Origin: Prochlorococcus sp. AG-363-O16
Lineage (GTDB): Bacteria > Cyanobacteriota > Cyanobacteriia > PCC-6307 > Cyanobiaceae
Assembly (NCBI GenBank): GCA_003280095.1
Contig: QCGA01000009.1
Coordinates: 1 to 46,859 of the forward strand
Direction: 5' to 3'
Length of the DNA stretch: 46,859 nt
Shown here: positions 14,116 to 26,198 of the stretch, in pieces
How positions within the stretch are numbered: position 1 is the stretch's first letter
Layout: each line of letters starts with the position of its first letter
Translations under genes and position numbers: made by a program
Notes under the pieces: generated by a model
Told to the model about the DNA's origin: nothing
Database searches by the model: none
Seen by the model: the letters and a program-made list of their open reading frames with translations, nothing else

Positions 14116-14580
14116 ATGACTGAGATAAACTACTGGCTAATGAAAAGCGAGCCAAATGCTTACAGCATCAATGACCTTCAAAAAGAAGAAAAAACCATCT
14201 GGGACGGAATTCGGAATTATCAAGCCAGAAACTTTATGCGTTCAATGCAAATTGACGATCAAGCTTTCTTCTATCATTCAAACTGCACACCACCCTGCAT
14301 AGTGGGTCTAATGAAAGTAATAGAAACTAATATCATTGACCCTACGCAATTTGATCCCACAGCTAAATATTACGATCCAAAATCGAAAAAAGATAACCCC
14401 AGGTGGGACTGTGTAAAGCTAAAATATCTAGCAAGCTTTACTCAAAAACTATCTTTGGAAAAATTGCGTGAGTTATACAAACCAGAAGAGCTACCTGTCC
14501 TCAAAAAGGGAAACCGTCTATCAATACTCCCTGTTCCAAAAACAACTGCGATTGACCTTCTCTCAAGATTAATGAACTAA
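14116..14580 (+). CDS. EVE-domain (PUA-like) protein, intact
   Basis: This 154-aa single EVE domain has the expected signatures: YWLMKSEPNAYSINDL, then WDGIRNYQARNFMRSM, FFYHSN and IVGLMKV. EVE domains are related to PUA and YTH and are thought to bind modified bases in RNA or DNA; human THYN1 and bacterial homologues share the fold. Its own role in cyanobacteria is not established. Full length matches the family (about 150 aa). It is the only complete copy here. At least five truncated copies of its 5' end lie upstream, each ending within the first 15 codons, so this locus looks like a repeated target for insertion or recombination. Confidence 0.92.
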   Translation: MTEINYWLMKSEPNAYSINDLQKEEKTIWDGIRNYQARNFMRSMQIDDQAFFYHSNCTPPCIVGLMKVIETNIIDPTQFDPTAKYYDPKSKKDNPRWDCVKLKYLASFTQKLSLEKLRELYKPEELPVLKKGNRLSILPVPKTTAIDLLSRLMN

Positions 14581-14769
14581 ATTAATAGAGGGTAGAAAAG
14601 CTTAGCCAGGTTTCAGTAGAGTCAGTCTAACTAAAAGAATCGAAAATTTTACAAAGTCAATTTAATAAATACGATAAATATATCTTTAATCTACAATTAA
14701 AAATATTTAATTTCTTATGAAAAGATATATTAGTAGTCTTCTTATGAATGGAGAAAATTATTTTCAGTT

Positions 14770-15057
14770 TTATAGCTTGGAGCCAAACATATTCCCCACA
14801 TAAAGGCGAGTAATTGCTCTTGAGTTTACCCCGTTCTGGACAAGAAAGCCCGCCAAAGCTGCCTGGATTAACCTGTATTGGTCCCAATTTGGATATTTCT
14901 CAATAAACCCCGCCATCGCGTCACGCAATGACAAGGGGAGCTCTGACTGGAAGCTCACGACTCCTTGGGGCTTGTGATCATCAACGTCTTCCTCCTGAGA
15001 TAAAGAGCTCTTTTCAAGAGCTTTCTCTCCCAACATATTCAGATGAATGGATTGCAT
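14770..15057 (-). CDS. DUF2811-like small protein
   Basis: The C-terminal half, SFQSELPLSLRDAMAGFIEK and the PNWDQYRLIQAALAGFLVQN stretch, matches my memory of the cyanobacterial DUF2811 family. This is a short helical domain with conserved PNWDQ and a terminal LYVGNMF. The N-terminal part (ALEKSSLSQEEDVDDHKPQ) is acidic and variable. I chose ATG 15057 (MQSIHLN). The frame extends to a TTG at 15108, which would add 17 residues. Function unknown. The ribbon-helix-helix-like pattern suggests a small regulator, but that is speculation. Confidence 0.75.
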   Translation of the reverse strand: MQSIHLNMLGEKALEKSSLSQEEDVDDHKPQGVVSFQSELPLSLRDAMAGFIEKYPNWDQYRLIQAALAGFLVQNGVNSRAITRLYVGNMFGSKL

Positions 15058-15249
15058 GTTGTCCCCGTCAACGACAACTAGTTCTCCACATACTTTGGCT
15101 GTCGTCAAGGCCCTCGTAACCTAGCAATCTCATCCTCTCCCAAACCAAGACACCAGTACTGGCAATTCTTTTCTACTTAAAAATAATTATATGGGGGCAG
15201 ATAAACACTTAAAAGAAAAGAGTCAAGCAAAATCATAAAAACAAATACA

Positions 15250-15300
15250 TTATCCACAGGTTCCAGCTTTGAAGAGATTTTCGAGAAGAAAACCTGTGGA
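15250..15300 (+). other. Inverted repeat with DnaA-box sequence
   Basis: TCCACAGGTT (15253-15262) and AACCTGTGGA (15291-15300) are perfect 10-bp inverted arms around a 28-bp spacer. The left arm extends to TTATCCACA (15250-15258), a perfect DnaA-box consensus. The right arm with its flank reads TGTGGAAAC, which is GTTTCCACA on the other strand (7 of 9). It is a candidate DnaA-binding site or structural hairpin; no T-run supports a terminator. Confidence 0.5.
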
Positions 15301-15369
15301 AACGATGTGAAATAACCTTTATTTCTCCGGGGAAATATAGAGGAAGTCAATTTTGATAAGTCTCCCTAA

Positions 15370-15747
15370 TCAGTGACAGGAGTCCCACATTTTTCTCATC
15401 GCTGAGGCCATTTCCTGCGCTGCAGGGAATGGCCAGCACCCCTCTACCCCTCGTCTAGAGATTGCGTCACCTTGCAAGACAAATTGAAATTCCCAAGAAT
15501 CTTGATTTCCATCTAGGCAAGCCCACCAATGGCCTCTCTCAATCTCGAGAGTAATAACCTCCTGTGGCATCAAGCGGTCTATGAATTGTGTATGTTGATC
15601 TATTAATTCAAAAAACACAGATACAAAGCTCGTCCATTCTTCATCCGTAAGTTCTATTGCCCAGTTCTCACCTCCAACAAGTACGGGAAATTTATTTCGG
15701 GCAGGATCTCTGGCTAACCGCCAACCAGGTCCTTCCTCTTGGAACAT
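15370..15747 (-). CDS. DUF1818-like cyanobacterial protein
   Basis: This protein of about 125 aa starts MFQEEGPGWRLARDPARNKF and contains WAIELTDEEW, ITLEIERGHWWACL and a FQFVLQGDAISRRGVEGCWP segment. I associate this pattern with DUF1818, a family found in cyanobacteria and plastid-bearing eukaryotes whose fold is antiparallel-beta-rich. Function is not established. The frame also opens at TTG 15753, but ATG 15747 fits the family start. It begins 2 bp after the rpoZ stop, so the two are co-transcribed. Confidence 0.78.
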   Translation of the reverse strand: MFQEEGPGWRLARDPARNKFPVLVGGENWAIELTDEEWTSFVSVFFELIDQHTQFIDRLMPQEVITLEIERGHWWACLDGNQDSWEFQFVLQGDAISRRGVEGCWPFPAAQEMASAMRKMWDSCH

Positions 15748-15749
15748 AT

Positions 15750-15962
15750 TCAACCAGGCAATAAATCTGGCTGATCCTGCTCATCACTAAGTTCAACTAT
15801 TGCTCTTTGAACTGGCTTCACACTCGACTCTTCAAGAAGACCATCAAAGTCATCAAAACGCCTTTGCTTTGCACGAAAAGCGATTTTCACAGTTGTCAGA
15901 TACCGATTACTTGACTGTCGGATCAGGCTCTCACCTCTGTTGGCGAGATCCTTGGAGTTCAT
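15750..15962 (-). CDS. rpoZ: RNA polymerase omega subunit
   Basis: This 70-aa small subunit supports assembly of RNA polymerase by clamping the beta' subunit. The core [20 protein letters not shown] matches the omega motif (NRY.l...a..rA..l), and the acidic tail [15 protein letters not shown] is typical of marine picocyanobacterial versions. I chose ATG 15962 (MNSKDLANR); the frame extends 5 codons to 15977. DUF1818 follows, so transcription runs rpoZ to DUF1818. Confidence 0.88.
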   Translation of the reverse strand: MNSKDLANRGESLIRQSSNRYLTTVKIAFRAKQRRFDDFDGLLEESSVKPVQRAIVELSDEQDQPDLLPG

Positions 15963-16027
15963 ACCTGATGAAATCACTTAGATTTGAAAATTTATTCCAA
16001 TTCATTTTAAAGCATAAAACTCCTTAA

Positions 16028-16340
16028 CTTAAGTATGAAAACAAAATACAAACGCTTCCTCAAACAGTCTTCACATAGATCCTTCTTCAAATGATCCGAA
16101 CTAGTTTCGAGAATATTAACAGTTTGATTAGCTAGGCATCTTTAAACATGTTTTCTCGATTTATGTATTCAATTCTTGTTTCTTGAGCTTTTAGCAAAAC
16201 CTAAAGGCCATCACCCCGCCTCTCTCAAGAGCAATCAAGGTCTTCCATAAAGAAACAACACCAGCGCAATTATCCAATCGAGCCATATCATGATGGGAAC
16301 ATGACATCTATCAAGTCAAACACAAACTCTCACATCACCA
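16028..16340. other. Intergenic region between rpoZ and Hsp70-like gene
   Basis: About 380 bp between divergent genes presumably contain both promoters. I see no gene. A minus-strand frame of 18 codons (16291-16235, hydrophobic, MIWLDWIIALVLFLYGRP) is too short to call. Confidence 0.5.
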
Positions 16341-17954
16341 ATGAATCAGCCCTCTGGGGCCACAGAGATACGTCTGGCTCCCAACAAAACGGGTACCTTG
16401 GCCATCGACTTTGGGAATACAACCACAGTGGTTGCCTTTCAAGAGAATGGAAGTTTTGAACCTGTTTTATTGGATTTACCTCCTATCAGCAAAAGACCCG
16501 GCGAGATACCAACCTTGCTCTGGCAAAATAAAAACGAAGCTAAGAAATACTTAATCGGTCAACAAGTCTTTGATAGAGGCCTTGCAAGAACAGAAAATCC
16601 TTCCCTAAGCAGGGATTTCAAAAAATGGATAGGAACTTCAGAAATTGCTCCAAATCACAACTCCGAGCTTTCCCCCCAAGAATCTGGAGAACTGATAATC
16701 CATGAAATCTGGAACAGAATTCCAAAACATATAACGATACAAAGATTGGTTCTAACTTCCCCTGTTGAGAGCTACAGAAATTATAGAAGTTGGCTTCATA
16801 AGGTCTGCAGTTCATTCCCTGTCGAGGAAATCGCCCTGGTGGACGAACCCACAGCAGCAGCAATGGGGGCTGGGCTAGTGCCAGGCTCAAAGATTCTCGT
16901 TTTAGATATAGGAGGTAGCACCATTGACCTCTCAGTCGTTGCTCTTGAAGGCGGAGAGGGGAAAGCACGACCCATTGCACAACTGATGCGTTTTGGAGGA
17001 CAAGACCTTGAAGGGAAAAGCCATCAGATCCTCCGCTGCGCAAAAGTACTAGGGAAAGCAGGGATGATGCTTGGAGGACGTGACATTGATCGTTGGATTG
17101 CGAATTGCATTTTCCCTAAAACAAAACTTACAGAACCACTACTTGATGCAGCTGAAAAGCTTAAATGCAAACTAAGTAACAAACTAATTAATGAAAATAA
17201 GGAGATTATAGAACATTTTTCTAGCGTTAATTCAGGCTTAAATGATCGTCTTATTCTTTGTAGGAGAGATCTAGAAAAACTCTTAATCGAGAAAGGGTTT
17301 CTCGGAAGCCTTAACTCCCTTCTGAAAGAAGTTCTGGCGAGTGCTAGCCGCAATAATTGTTCTCTAAATGATTTGCAAGCAATTGTGGCAGTAGGTGGGG
17401 GAGCACAAATACCCTTGGTTCAAAGATGGCTAATGGAAAAGACCAAACCTATTCCGCTACTGACACCACCTCCCATAGAGGCTGTTGCTATTGGAGCCCT
17501 TAAACTCACTCCTGGGACTGAAGTTAAAGATGTTTTAAATCACGGAGTATATCTCCGTTGCTGGAACCGACGTACTAAAAAATACATATGGCATCCTCTC
17601 TTTTTAGCCGGTCAAACATGGCCAACCTCTTCCCCCTTAGAACTTATTCTTTCTGCGAGCAAGGACAATCAATTAGAACTTGACTTAGTCCTAGCTGAGC
17701 CTCTTCTAAAAGGTAGCCAAAATATAATTTATCTCAATGGAATACCAACAATCCAAGAAGAACTCATAGAACCAAAATTTATTGAATGGGATTACATCCC
17801 AAAACCAATAAAGCTTGATCCACCAGGTCAAATTGGGGAGGACTGTCTACTCCTAAGATTTGATATCAATGAACAAGCCCTACTTGAAGTAGAAGGAAAA
17901 GACCTTAGGACTCAAGAACAGATCCAAAAAATCCAGTTAGGTCCAGTCAGGTGA
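16341..17954 (+). CDS. Hsp70-family (DnaK-like) ATPase
   Basis: This 537-aa actin-fold ATPase has phosphate-1 loop LAIDFGNTTTVVAF (about residues 19-32), the connect-1 motif VDEPTAAAMGAG, phosphate-2 ILVLDIGGSTIDLSVV, and the adenosine motif IVAVGGGAQIPLV. The usual DnaK beta-sandwich substrate domain with NRTTP/linker DVLLLDV is replaced by KDVLNHGVYLRCW and a divergent, beta-rich C-terminal part. It therefore looks like a shortened DnaK-like protein of the kind common in marine cyanobacteria rather than the housekeeping DnaK. Client unknown. It converges with pyrR, with 4 bp between the genes. Confidence 0.85.
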   Translation: MNQPSGATEIRLAPNKTGTLAIDFGNTTTVVAFQENGSFEPVLLDLPPISKRPGEIPTLLWQNKNEAKKYLIGQQVFDRGLARTENPSLSRDFKKWIGTSEIAPNHNSELSPQESGELIIHEIWNRIPKHITIQRLVLTSPVESYRNYRSWLHKVCSSFPVEEIALVDEPTAAAMGAGLVPGSKILVLDIGGSTIDLSVVALEGGEGKARPIAQLMRFGGQDLEGKSHQILRCAKVLGKAGMMLGGRDIDRWIANCIFPKTKLTEPLLDAAEKLKCKLSNKLINENKEIIEHFSSVNSGLNDRLILCRRDLEKLLIEKGFLGSLNSLLKEVLASASRNNCSLNDLQAIVAVGGGAQIPLVQRWLMEKTKPIPLLTPPPIEAVAIGALKLTPGTEVKDVLNHGVYLRCWNRRTKKYIWHPLFLAGQTWPTSSPLELILSASKDNQLELDLVLAEPLLKGSQNIIYLNGIPTIQEELIEPKFIEWDYIPKPIKLDPPGQIGEDCLLLRFDINEQALLEVEGKDLRTQEQIQKIQLGPVR

Positions 17955-17958
17955 CCGA

Positions 17959-18525
17959 TCATTTCTCCTTTCGACTTAGATTCTGACGAAGGAATACGCC
18001 TTCCTCCCCATCAACATCTGTCAACCTCAATTCAATACCCTCAGTACGACGAGTTGGCACCTGTCGTCCACAGAAGTCTGGCTGAATAGGCACTTCCCGA
18101 TGTCCTCTATCGACCATCACAAGCAAAAAAATTCTTTTTGGTCTCCCCCAAGCCTGCAATGCATCAAGAGCGGCTCGAACAGTACGGCCTGTAAAAATCA
18201 CATCATCGACTAAAACAACTTGGAGGCCTTCAAGACTTTTTGGTAAGTCCGTTGGCTCCACCAATCTTGTACCTATTCTCTCTAGATCATCACGATGAAA
18301 AGTAGGATCAATACTTCCTTGAGAGATTTTATGACCAGTGATTTCTTCAAGTTGCTTAGCTAAGACCTTTGAGAGATGTACCCCTCGGGTAGGGATCCCG
18401 AGCAATATCAACTCCTTGCTTTCAGATACTGATTCAAGCACTTGGGTGGCAAGCCTGGTCAAGGTCTTTCCCAACTCTTGCTGTGAAAGTATCTCCACCC
18501 TTGCAACACTGCTGGGATCAGTCAT
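17959..18525 (-). CDS. pyrR: PyrR, pyrimidine regulator / uracil phosphoribosyltransferase
   Basis: This 188-aa member of the PRTase fold has the PRPP loop VVLVDDVIFTGRT at about residues 103-115. Early GIPTRG and late PIQPDFCGRQVPT are both characteristic of PyrR. In Firmicutes PyrR attenuates pyrimidine operons by binding mRNA. In cyanobacteria it may act mainly as a uracil phosphoribosyltransferase that makes UMP from uracil and PRPP. No pyr operon or attenuator is visible nearby. It is transcribed divergently from gpmI. Confidence 0.92.
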   Translation of the reverse strand: MTDPSSVARVEILSQQELGKTLTRLATQVLESVSESKELILLGIPTRGVHLSKVLAKQLEEITGHKISQGSIDPTFHRDDLERIGTRLVEPTDLPKSLEGLQVVLVDDVIFTGRTVRAALDALQAWGRPKRIFLLVMVDRGHREVPIQPDFCGRQVPTRRTEGIELRLTDVDGEEGVFLRQNLSRKEK

Positions 18526-18685
18526 GGAGATAAAAATTAGTGGTCGGTTTTATCTCTTGCCAAGTTAGTCCAAAGAAATTTGCATTCTCAAAAGCTGACT
18601 TAACTCAGCATAAATAGAGACCCTTGCCTCAAAAGAAGTAGTTTGATGATGAGAAAACACTTAGAAGGAATCGTCACGGGTCACG

Positions 18686-20308
18686 ATGCCGAACATTAGT
18701 TCCGGAGACTCCATACGTTCCGGCCAGGCCGCACCAGTTGTACTGGCAATACTTGATGGATGGGGATACCGCACAGAAACCAAGGACAATGCAATCCGCT
18801 CTGCAGACACTCCTGTTATGGATGCTTTATGGCATGCATATCCACATACCCTCATAGAAGCTAGTGGAGCTGATGTTGGCCTCCCTGATGAGCAAATGGG
18901 CAACTCTGAGGTGGGTCACCTCACAATTGGTGCTGGTCGAATCATCCAACAAGAACTAGTGCGGATTAGTGACACCGTGAGCAACAACAAACTTGGTAAG
19001 AGACCAGCATTAATTGAAATTGGAAAGGTTCTAAAAAAATCCAACAGGACACTGCACCTTCTTGGGCTTTGTTCTGATGGTGGCGTTCATAGCCACCTAG
19101 ATCACCTCTGCGGACTGTTGCAATGGGCGAAAGATATTGGTCTGAGCAGAATCGCAGTTCATGCCATTACTGATGGACGCGACACACCAACACAAAGTGC
19201 CTCTAGTTATCTCCAATCAATCCAGAACACACTCAAAGCCACTGGAGTTGGTCATCTTGCAAGCCTATGTGGCCGCTATTGGGCAATGGACCGAGACCAA
19301 CGTTGGGAAAGGACGGCCAAAGCATATGAATTACTAACCAATCCTTCATTACCTATTTGCGAGGCGACCCCTCAAGAAATTCTTCATTTGAGTTATGAGT
19401 CTGGGATTACTGACGAATTTCTAGAACCAGTAAGAATTTCAGATTCATATCTACACGATGGCGATGGGTTGATCATGTTCAACTTTCGGCCAGACCGTGC
19501 AAGACAATTAATACAAGCTCTTTCTCTTCCGAGATTTGATAACTTTCAGAGAAATAATCAACCAAACCTCAACATTGTCACCTTTACTCAATATGAAGCA
19601 GACCTTCCAGTATCCGTTACCTTCCCCCCCGAATCATTAGATCATTTACTAGGCCAAGTTGTTGCCGAGCATGGGCTACGACAATACAGAACTGCAGAAA
19701 CAGAAAAATACCCACATGTTACATATTTCATGAATGGAGGAATCGAAAAACCATTACCAGGTGAAGATCGACATTTAGTACCTTCACCTCGTGTTGCTAC
19801 CTATGATTTGGCGCCAGAGATGTCTGCTACGGAACTTACGAATAGCTGCATCGAAGCAATAGAAAAGGGTATCTATTCCTTAGTAGTTATAAATTATGCA
19901 AACCCAGATATGGTCGGCCATACTGGAGTTATGGAAGCCGCAACTCAAGCCATAAAGACTGTTGATCAATGCATTGGTCAGCTTCTACAGGCAACAGGAA
20001 AAATGAGTGGAACTTTACTAATTACCGCCGACCATGGGAATGCCGAACTCATGAAAGGACAAGACGGACAAACTTGGACTGCTCATACCACTAATCCAGT
20101 CCCCGTTATTCTCATTGAAGGAGAAAAAACAAAAGTGAGTGGCCATGGCAATGCAATCAACCTTAGAGAAGGTGGTGGATTAGCAGATATTGCACCCACT
20201 ATTCTCCAATTAATGGGCCTGCCAAAGCCAACAGCAATGACTGGCAACTCATTAATAGAAGACATTGAGGCTCCCACTCTCAAGACCAAACTTCCACAAC
20301 CTGTATAG
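18686..20308 (+). CDS. gpmI: 2,3-bisphosphoglycerate-independent phosphoglycerate mutase
   Basis: This 540-aa cytoplasmic enzyme of lower glycolysis interconverts 3- and 2-phosphoglycerate using two metal ions and a phosphoserine intermediate. [10 protein letters not shown] gives the first metal ligand. Ser74 in [10 protein letters not shown] is the catalytic serine. [22 protein letters not shown], the NPDMVGHTG ligand motif and [10 protein letters not shown] are all present. Length is normal. secG follows 3 bp after its stop, so the two are one transcription unit, an arrangement familiar in marine cyanobacteria. Confidence 0.96.
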   Translation: MPNISSGDSIRSGQAAPVVLAILDGWGYRTETKDNAIRSADTPVMDALWHAYPHTLIEASGADVGLPDEQMGNSEVGHLTIGAGRIIQQELVRISDTVSNNKLGKRPALIEIGKVLKKSNRTLHLLGLCSDGGVHSHLDHLCGLLQWAKDIGLSRIAVHAITDGRDTPTQSASSYLQSIQNTLKATGVGHLASLCGRYWAMDRDQRWERTAKAYELLTNPSLPICEATPQEILHLSYESGITDEFLEPVRISDSYLHDGDGLIMFNFRPDRARQLIQALSLPRFDNFQRNNQPNLNIVTFTQYEADLPVSVTFPPESLDHLLGQVVAEHGLRQYRTAETEKYPHVTYFMNGGIEKPLPGEDRHLVPSPRVATYDLAPEMSATELTNSCIEAIEKGIYSLVVINYANPDMVGHTGVMEAATQAIKTVDQCIGQLLQATGKMSGTLLITADHGNAELMKGQDGQTWTAHTTNPVPVILIEGEKTKVSGHGNAINLREGGGLADIAPTILQLMGLPKPTAMTGNSLIEDIEAPTLKTKLPQPV

Positions 20309-20311
20309 ACA

Positions 20312-20542
20312 ATGACTACAACTATTCTTTCCTGGATATGGATTTCATCTGGGGTTCTACTAATATTTTTAGTACTCCTACATAGTCCTAAAGGAGATGG
20401 GATGGGAGGCTTGGCAGCAAGCGGCAGTTCAATGTTCACAAGTGCTAGTAGTGCCGAAGCAACACTAAACAGAGTTACATGGACTTGCCTTGCAGTTTTT
20501 CTTTGTCTGGCTGTTATTCTCAGTGCAGGGTGGCTGAATTAA
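20312..20542 (+). CDS. secG: Preprotein translocase subunit SecG
   Basis: This 76-aa protein has two membrane helices (about residues 5-24 and 54-73) flanking the conserved loop HSPKGDGMGGLAASGSSMF. SecG assists SecYE in moving proteins across the plasma and thylakoid membranes. Length and the GG..G...F loop are typical. It lies directly behind gpmI. Confidence 0.93.
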   Translation: MTTTILSWIWISSGVLLIFLVLLHSPKGDGMGGLAASGSSMFTSASSAEATLNRVTWTCLAVFLCLAVILSAGWLN

Positions 20543-20610
20543 GTTACACATATAGCAAATACCAATATATACATTTAATCTCAAACAAGAGTTTAAATTA
20601 CAACAATGAC

Positions 20611-20628
20611 AGCTTACCACTGTAAGCT
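20611..20628 (+). terminator. Possible hairpin downstream of secG
   Basis: AGCTTAC and GTAAGCT form a perfect 7-bp stem with a CACT loop, 68 bp after the secG stop. No T-run follows, so this is at best a weak or factor-dependent terminator, or an mRNA 3' stabiliser. Confidence 0.35.
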
Positions 20629-20752
20629 CTAACAATATAAGAAAGGTAATAGATAAATAAATCACCTTACTCTATGTTCCCAAGTTTTTTTCTAAAGTCT
20701 GTAAAGAAAATAATAGGAGTAAGATATCACTCAAACCAATAGTCATTGAAGT

Positions 20753-21190
20753 TTGGAATTTCTGATTTTTCTTACAAAGGACTCACAGGAGATCCTCAAA
20801 TTACTTGAAAGAACAAATATTGCAATCATCGAGAACCCATCACCATGCTGGCAAAATCGAAAACTATTTGGAGCATTTCAAAAAGAACGAAGAAGACTAA
20901 TAATTTGTACAAACAATATAAACAAATCGAAAAGAGAAAATAAAGCTTTTCTCATAAATGAGACTCTTAATCATGAAGCCGTTCATGTGGCTCAATTCTG
21001 TAATAAAGACAAACCATTTGGGAGACCAGCAAATTACATGCGTTTATCCCCCCTCAAAAAAGAATTTCTCGAGGCATCCTATAAAATCTCACGCAATAGA
21101 CGAAAGGAGCATGAAGCCTATTGGCTAGAAGATAAACCTAGGCGTATAAAACTTGCCTTAAACAAATACTGCCTTAAGGGAAAAACCTAA
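20753..21190 (+). CDS. Small HExxH-containing protein
   Basis: This 145-aa soluble basic protein contains NETLNHEAVHVAQFC. HEAVH is a zinc-metallopeptidase-like HExxH, followed at a distance by the glutamates of EFLEASY and KEHEAYWLE that could complete a site. The size is minimal for a protease, so it may be a metal-binding domain of another kind. I recall no named family. The frame opens with TTG at 20753, and no ATG gives a complete protein, so the true start is uncertain. Single-gene unit. Confidence 0.65.
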   Translation: MEFLIFLTKDSQEILKLLERTNIAIIENPSPCWQNRKLFGAFQKERRRLIICTNNINKSKRENKAFLINETLNHEAVHVAQFCNKDKPFGRPANYMRLSPLKKEFLEASYKISRNRRKEHEAYWLEDKPRRIKLALNKYCLKGKT

Positions 21191-21318
21191 ATCATCCATA
21201 ATTCAAATCTCAAGAGAAATAGAATTTAGGAACTCAATTAATTATCAAATCAATAAAAAATAAATCATTAGCTAATTAATCTGCTAATAAAGATTATTCC
21301 TACCATAATTCACCACAA

Positions 21319-21798
21319 ATGAGAGATACACGAACACAACAGCTGATTATTTACATTTCAATAGTAGTGGCAAGTATTTGTCTATTGATTGGAATCAAGG
21401 AGATTGGACAAGGCTATGTATCTATACCAACCTATCTAGCAATCGCTGGGGCTTGCGCAACAACTTTTAGATATTCCAAAAGAGAAAATATCAACTTAGC
21501 TCAACAACTACTTCCGACTATAAAAAATGACTATACATTCAAGAAAAATATCGGACGAGAAATACTTTCACTATTATATGCGATTTCACAGGGTGGTTTT
21601 TTAGGTTCCTCACTGGGTTTCTTCATTGAATGGTTACATGCATTATTGACCCAACAAGTTTTTCAACCGGAAACCTATCTTTGGCTATGCATGGCAAGTC
21701 TAGCTTTAATTTTTCTCTCTCGTATATGCCTGGAAATCTCTTCTAATCTATATCAAATTTTCGCGGCCAGACAAGAGCATCTGAGGAAAAACAAATAA
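21319..21798 (+). CDS. Hypothetical membrane protein, 159 aa
   Basis: This protein has about four membrane helices: YISIVVASICLLIGI, IPTYLAIAGACATTF, a central segment around GGFLGSSLGFFIEWLHALL, and YLWLCMASLALIFLS. Between helices 2 and 3 is a basic cytoplasmic loop. No recognised family or catalytic motif. It stands alone, with 128 bp upstream after the HExxH gene and a long empty region downstream. Confidence 0.6.
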   Translation: MRDTRTQQLIIYISIVVASICLLIGIKEIGQGYVSIPTYLAIAGACATTFRYSKRENINLAQQLLPTIKNDYTFKKNIGREILSLLYAISQGGFLGSSLGFFIEWLHALLTQQVFQPETYLWLCMASLALIFLSRICLEISSNLYQIFAARQEHLRKNK

Positions 21799-22329
21799 TA
21801 TTATTAATTATCTCCCTAAGAATGCAACAGAAACTCAGCCTGACAGCTAAAGGAAATTCGAAAAAAAATTCGAATGGACGAATTCAACCAAGCCAAAAGA
21901 CATGCTTAGTAATTGAGTGAAATCATACTAAATCTATCTACCCAACAAAGAACAAGTCCAGAAAGATTATGTAAAAATAGAAATTTTTCATGACGTTATT
22001 TCACTTTAAAACAGAACTATAAGGCAACTTCTATTTACGAAGAAGACTATTTTAGAACTTTCTTAGAAAAGATTAATTTCTTTTTCTAAGACTTTTTAAA
22101 TTCCTCATCAACTTAAATAATCACTTCCCAGCATCAAGACTATTCCTTTCAATTAAATTCTCATCATGCAAAATATAAATCTGAAACCATGAGGCAAGAA
22201 ATTACTTATACCCAATTTCTTTTTCTAGCCATTCGGATTCATACTGAAATGAATAATTCATACAAGCAAAAGTCCATATTGATTTGTATTCTTGGAAAGA
22301 TATTGGTTCCAAAAATCACATAGGCAAAC
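21799..22329. other. Long AT-rich intergenic region
   Basis: About 530 bp lie between the membrane-protein gene and the groL terminator. I find no coding frame with sensible composition on either strand and no tRNA or recognised RNA motif. Confidence 0.55.
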
Positions 22330-22357
22330 AAAAAAAGGGCTGGGATATACCCAGCCC
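22330..22357 (-). terminator. Rho-independent terminator of groES-groL
   Basis: On the minus strand GGGCTGGG (8 bp) pairs perfectly with CCCAGCCC around a 5-nt loop, followed immediately by seven T. It lies 43 bp past the groL stop and is the clearest intrinsic terminator in the window. Confidence 0.9.
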
Positions 22358-22399
22358 CTCAAATATTAAACACCTTGATACCCGAATCTAAACCACAGT

Positions 22400-24070
<1,671 letters not shown>

Positions 24071-24103
24071 TCAGTGAAAAATCAAATAAATGGGCCGTGT
24101 TAA

Positions 24104-24415
24104 CTAATTAACAACGGCCAGGATGTCCTTCTCAGACAGAAGTACATACTCGTCGCCACCTAGCTTTATGTCTGTGCCGGCGTACTTGCTGTACAAAACC
24201 TTGTCGCCAACGCCAACTTCAGGTGCTTGACGAGAACCGTCATCGTTACGCTTGCCTGGGCCTACTTGGGCGACCTCACCCACCTGAGGTTTTTCTTTAG
24301 CAGTATCAGGAAGAAGGATACCTCCTGCGGTTTTTTCCTCTGATTCAGAGACCTTTACAAAAACACGATCTCCTAGAGGTTTAACTGTGGAAACGCTGAG
24401 AGAAACAGCTGCCAT
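24104..24415 (-). CDS. groS: Co-chaperonin GroES
   Basis: This 103-aa lid of GroEL contains [20 protein letters not shown], the mobile loop [24 protein letters not shown] and the terminal strand [13 protein letters not shown] chose ATG 24415 ([10 protein letters not shown]), which gives the standard length. An upstream ATG-like extension to 24475 would run into the CIRCE-like operator and is unlikely. First gene of the groES-groL operon, diverging from atpD. Confidence 0.96.
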   Translation of the reverse strand: MAAVSLSVSTVKPLGDRVFVKVSESEEKTAGGILLPDTAKEKPQVGEVAQVGPGKRNDDGSRQAPEVGVGDKVLYSKYAGTDIKLGGDEYVLLSEKDILAVVN

Positions 24416-24468
24416 GAGTAATGCAGAAGCAAAAAACAGGGCGCTAACGCGCCGCGATACGACCTGAG

Positions 24469-24495
24469 CTAGCACTCAAGGTCGATGACTGCCAA
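24469..24495 (-). promoter_or_regulatory. CIRCE-like operator (HrcA site)
   Basis: CTAGCACTC, nine bases, then GACTGCCAA. Compared with the CIRCE consensus TTAGCACTC-N9-GAGTGCTAA this is 8/9 and 7/9 with exact spacing. It lies 54-80 bp before groES, where CIRCE elements control heat-shock chaperonin operons in cyanobacteria. The degeneracy may mean weaker repression. Confidence 0.7.
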
Positions 24496-24599
24496 CCTAT
24501 GCCCAGCAGTGTTCAATCGACCAGTGGTCGGACTGTAGGGGTGACCGTACATTCCGCAATAGTCCCCTCACGGTGGTAATCTTGCGCCGCTCTGGATAG

Positions 24600-26111
<1,512 letters not shown>

Positions 26112-26198
26112 AGCAATCATCCCTAAAAGATCAACTTCTTAAAGCTCCAAGGATTCTCAAATAATCCTTACACCACCCTTTACCAACAACTTCTCACC

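Noticed and set aside
1-14580. Expectation of an integrase, transposase or tRNA attachment site for the island
   Set aside because: I looked on both strands and found none. The island may use enzymes encoded elsewhere or host recombination.
14657-14887. Minus-strand 76-codon frame
   Set aside because: It overlaps the DUF2811-like gene in another frame, and its tail is AT-driven.
16235-16291. Minus-strand 18-codon hydrophobic frame upstream of the Hsp70-like gene
   Set aside because: Too short and without a supporting ribosome site or neighbour.
16618-17043. Minus-strand frame of 141 codons opposite the Hsp70-like gene
   Set aside because: It lies wholly within a well-supported gene, has low-quality composition and no motif, so it is an antisense shadow.
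17024-17353. Minus-strand frame opposite the Hsp70-like gene
   Set aside because: Antisense shadow: Ser/Arg/Leu-rich composition and no motif.
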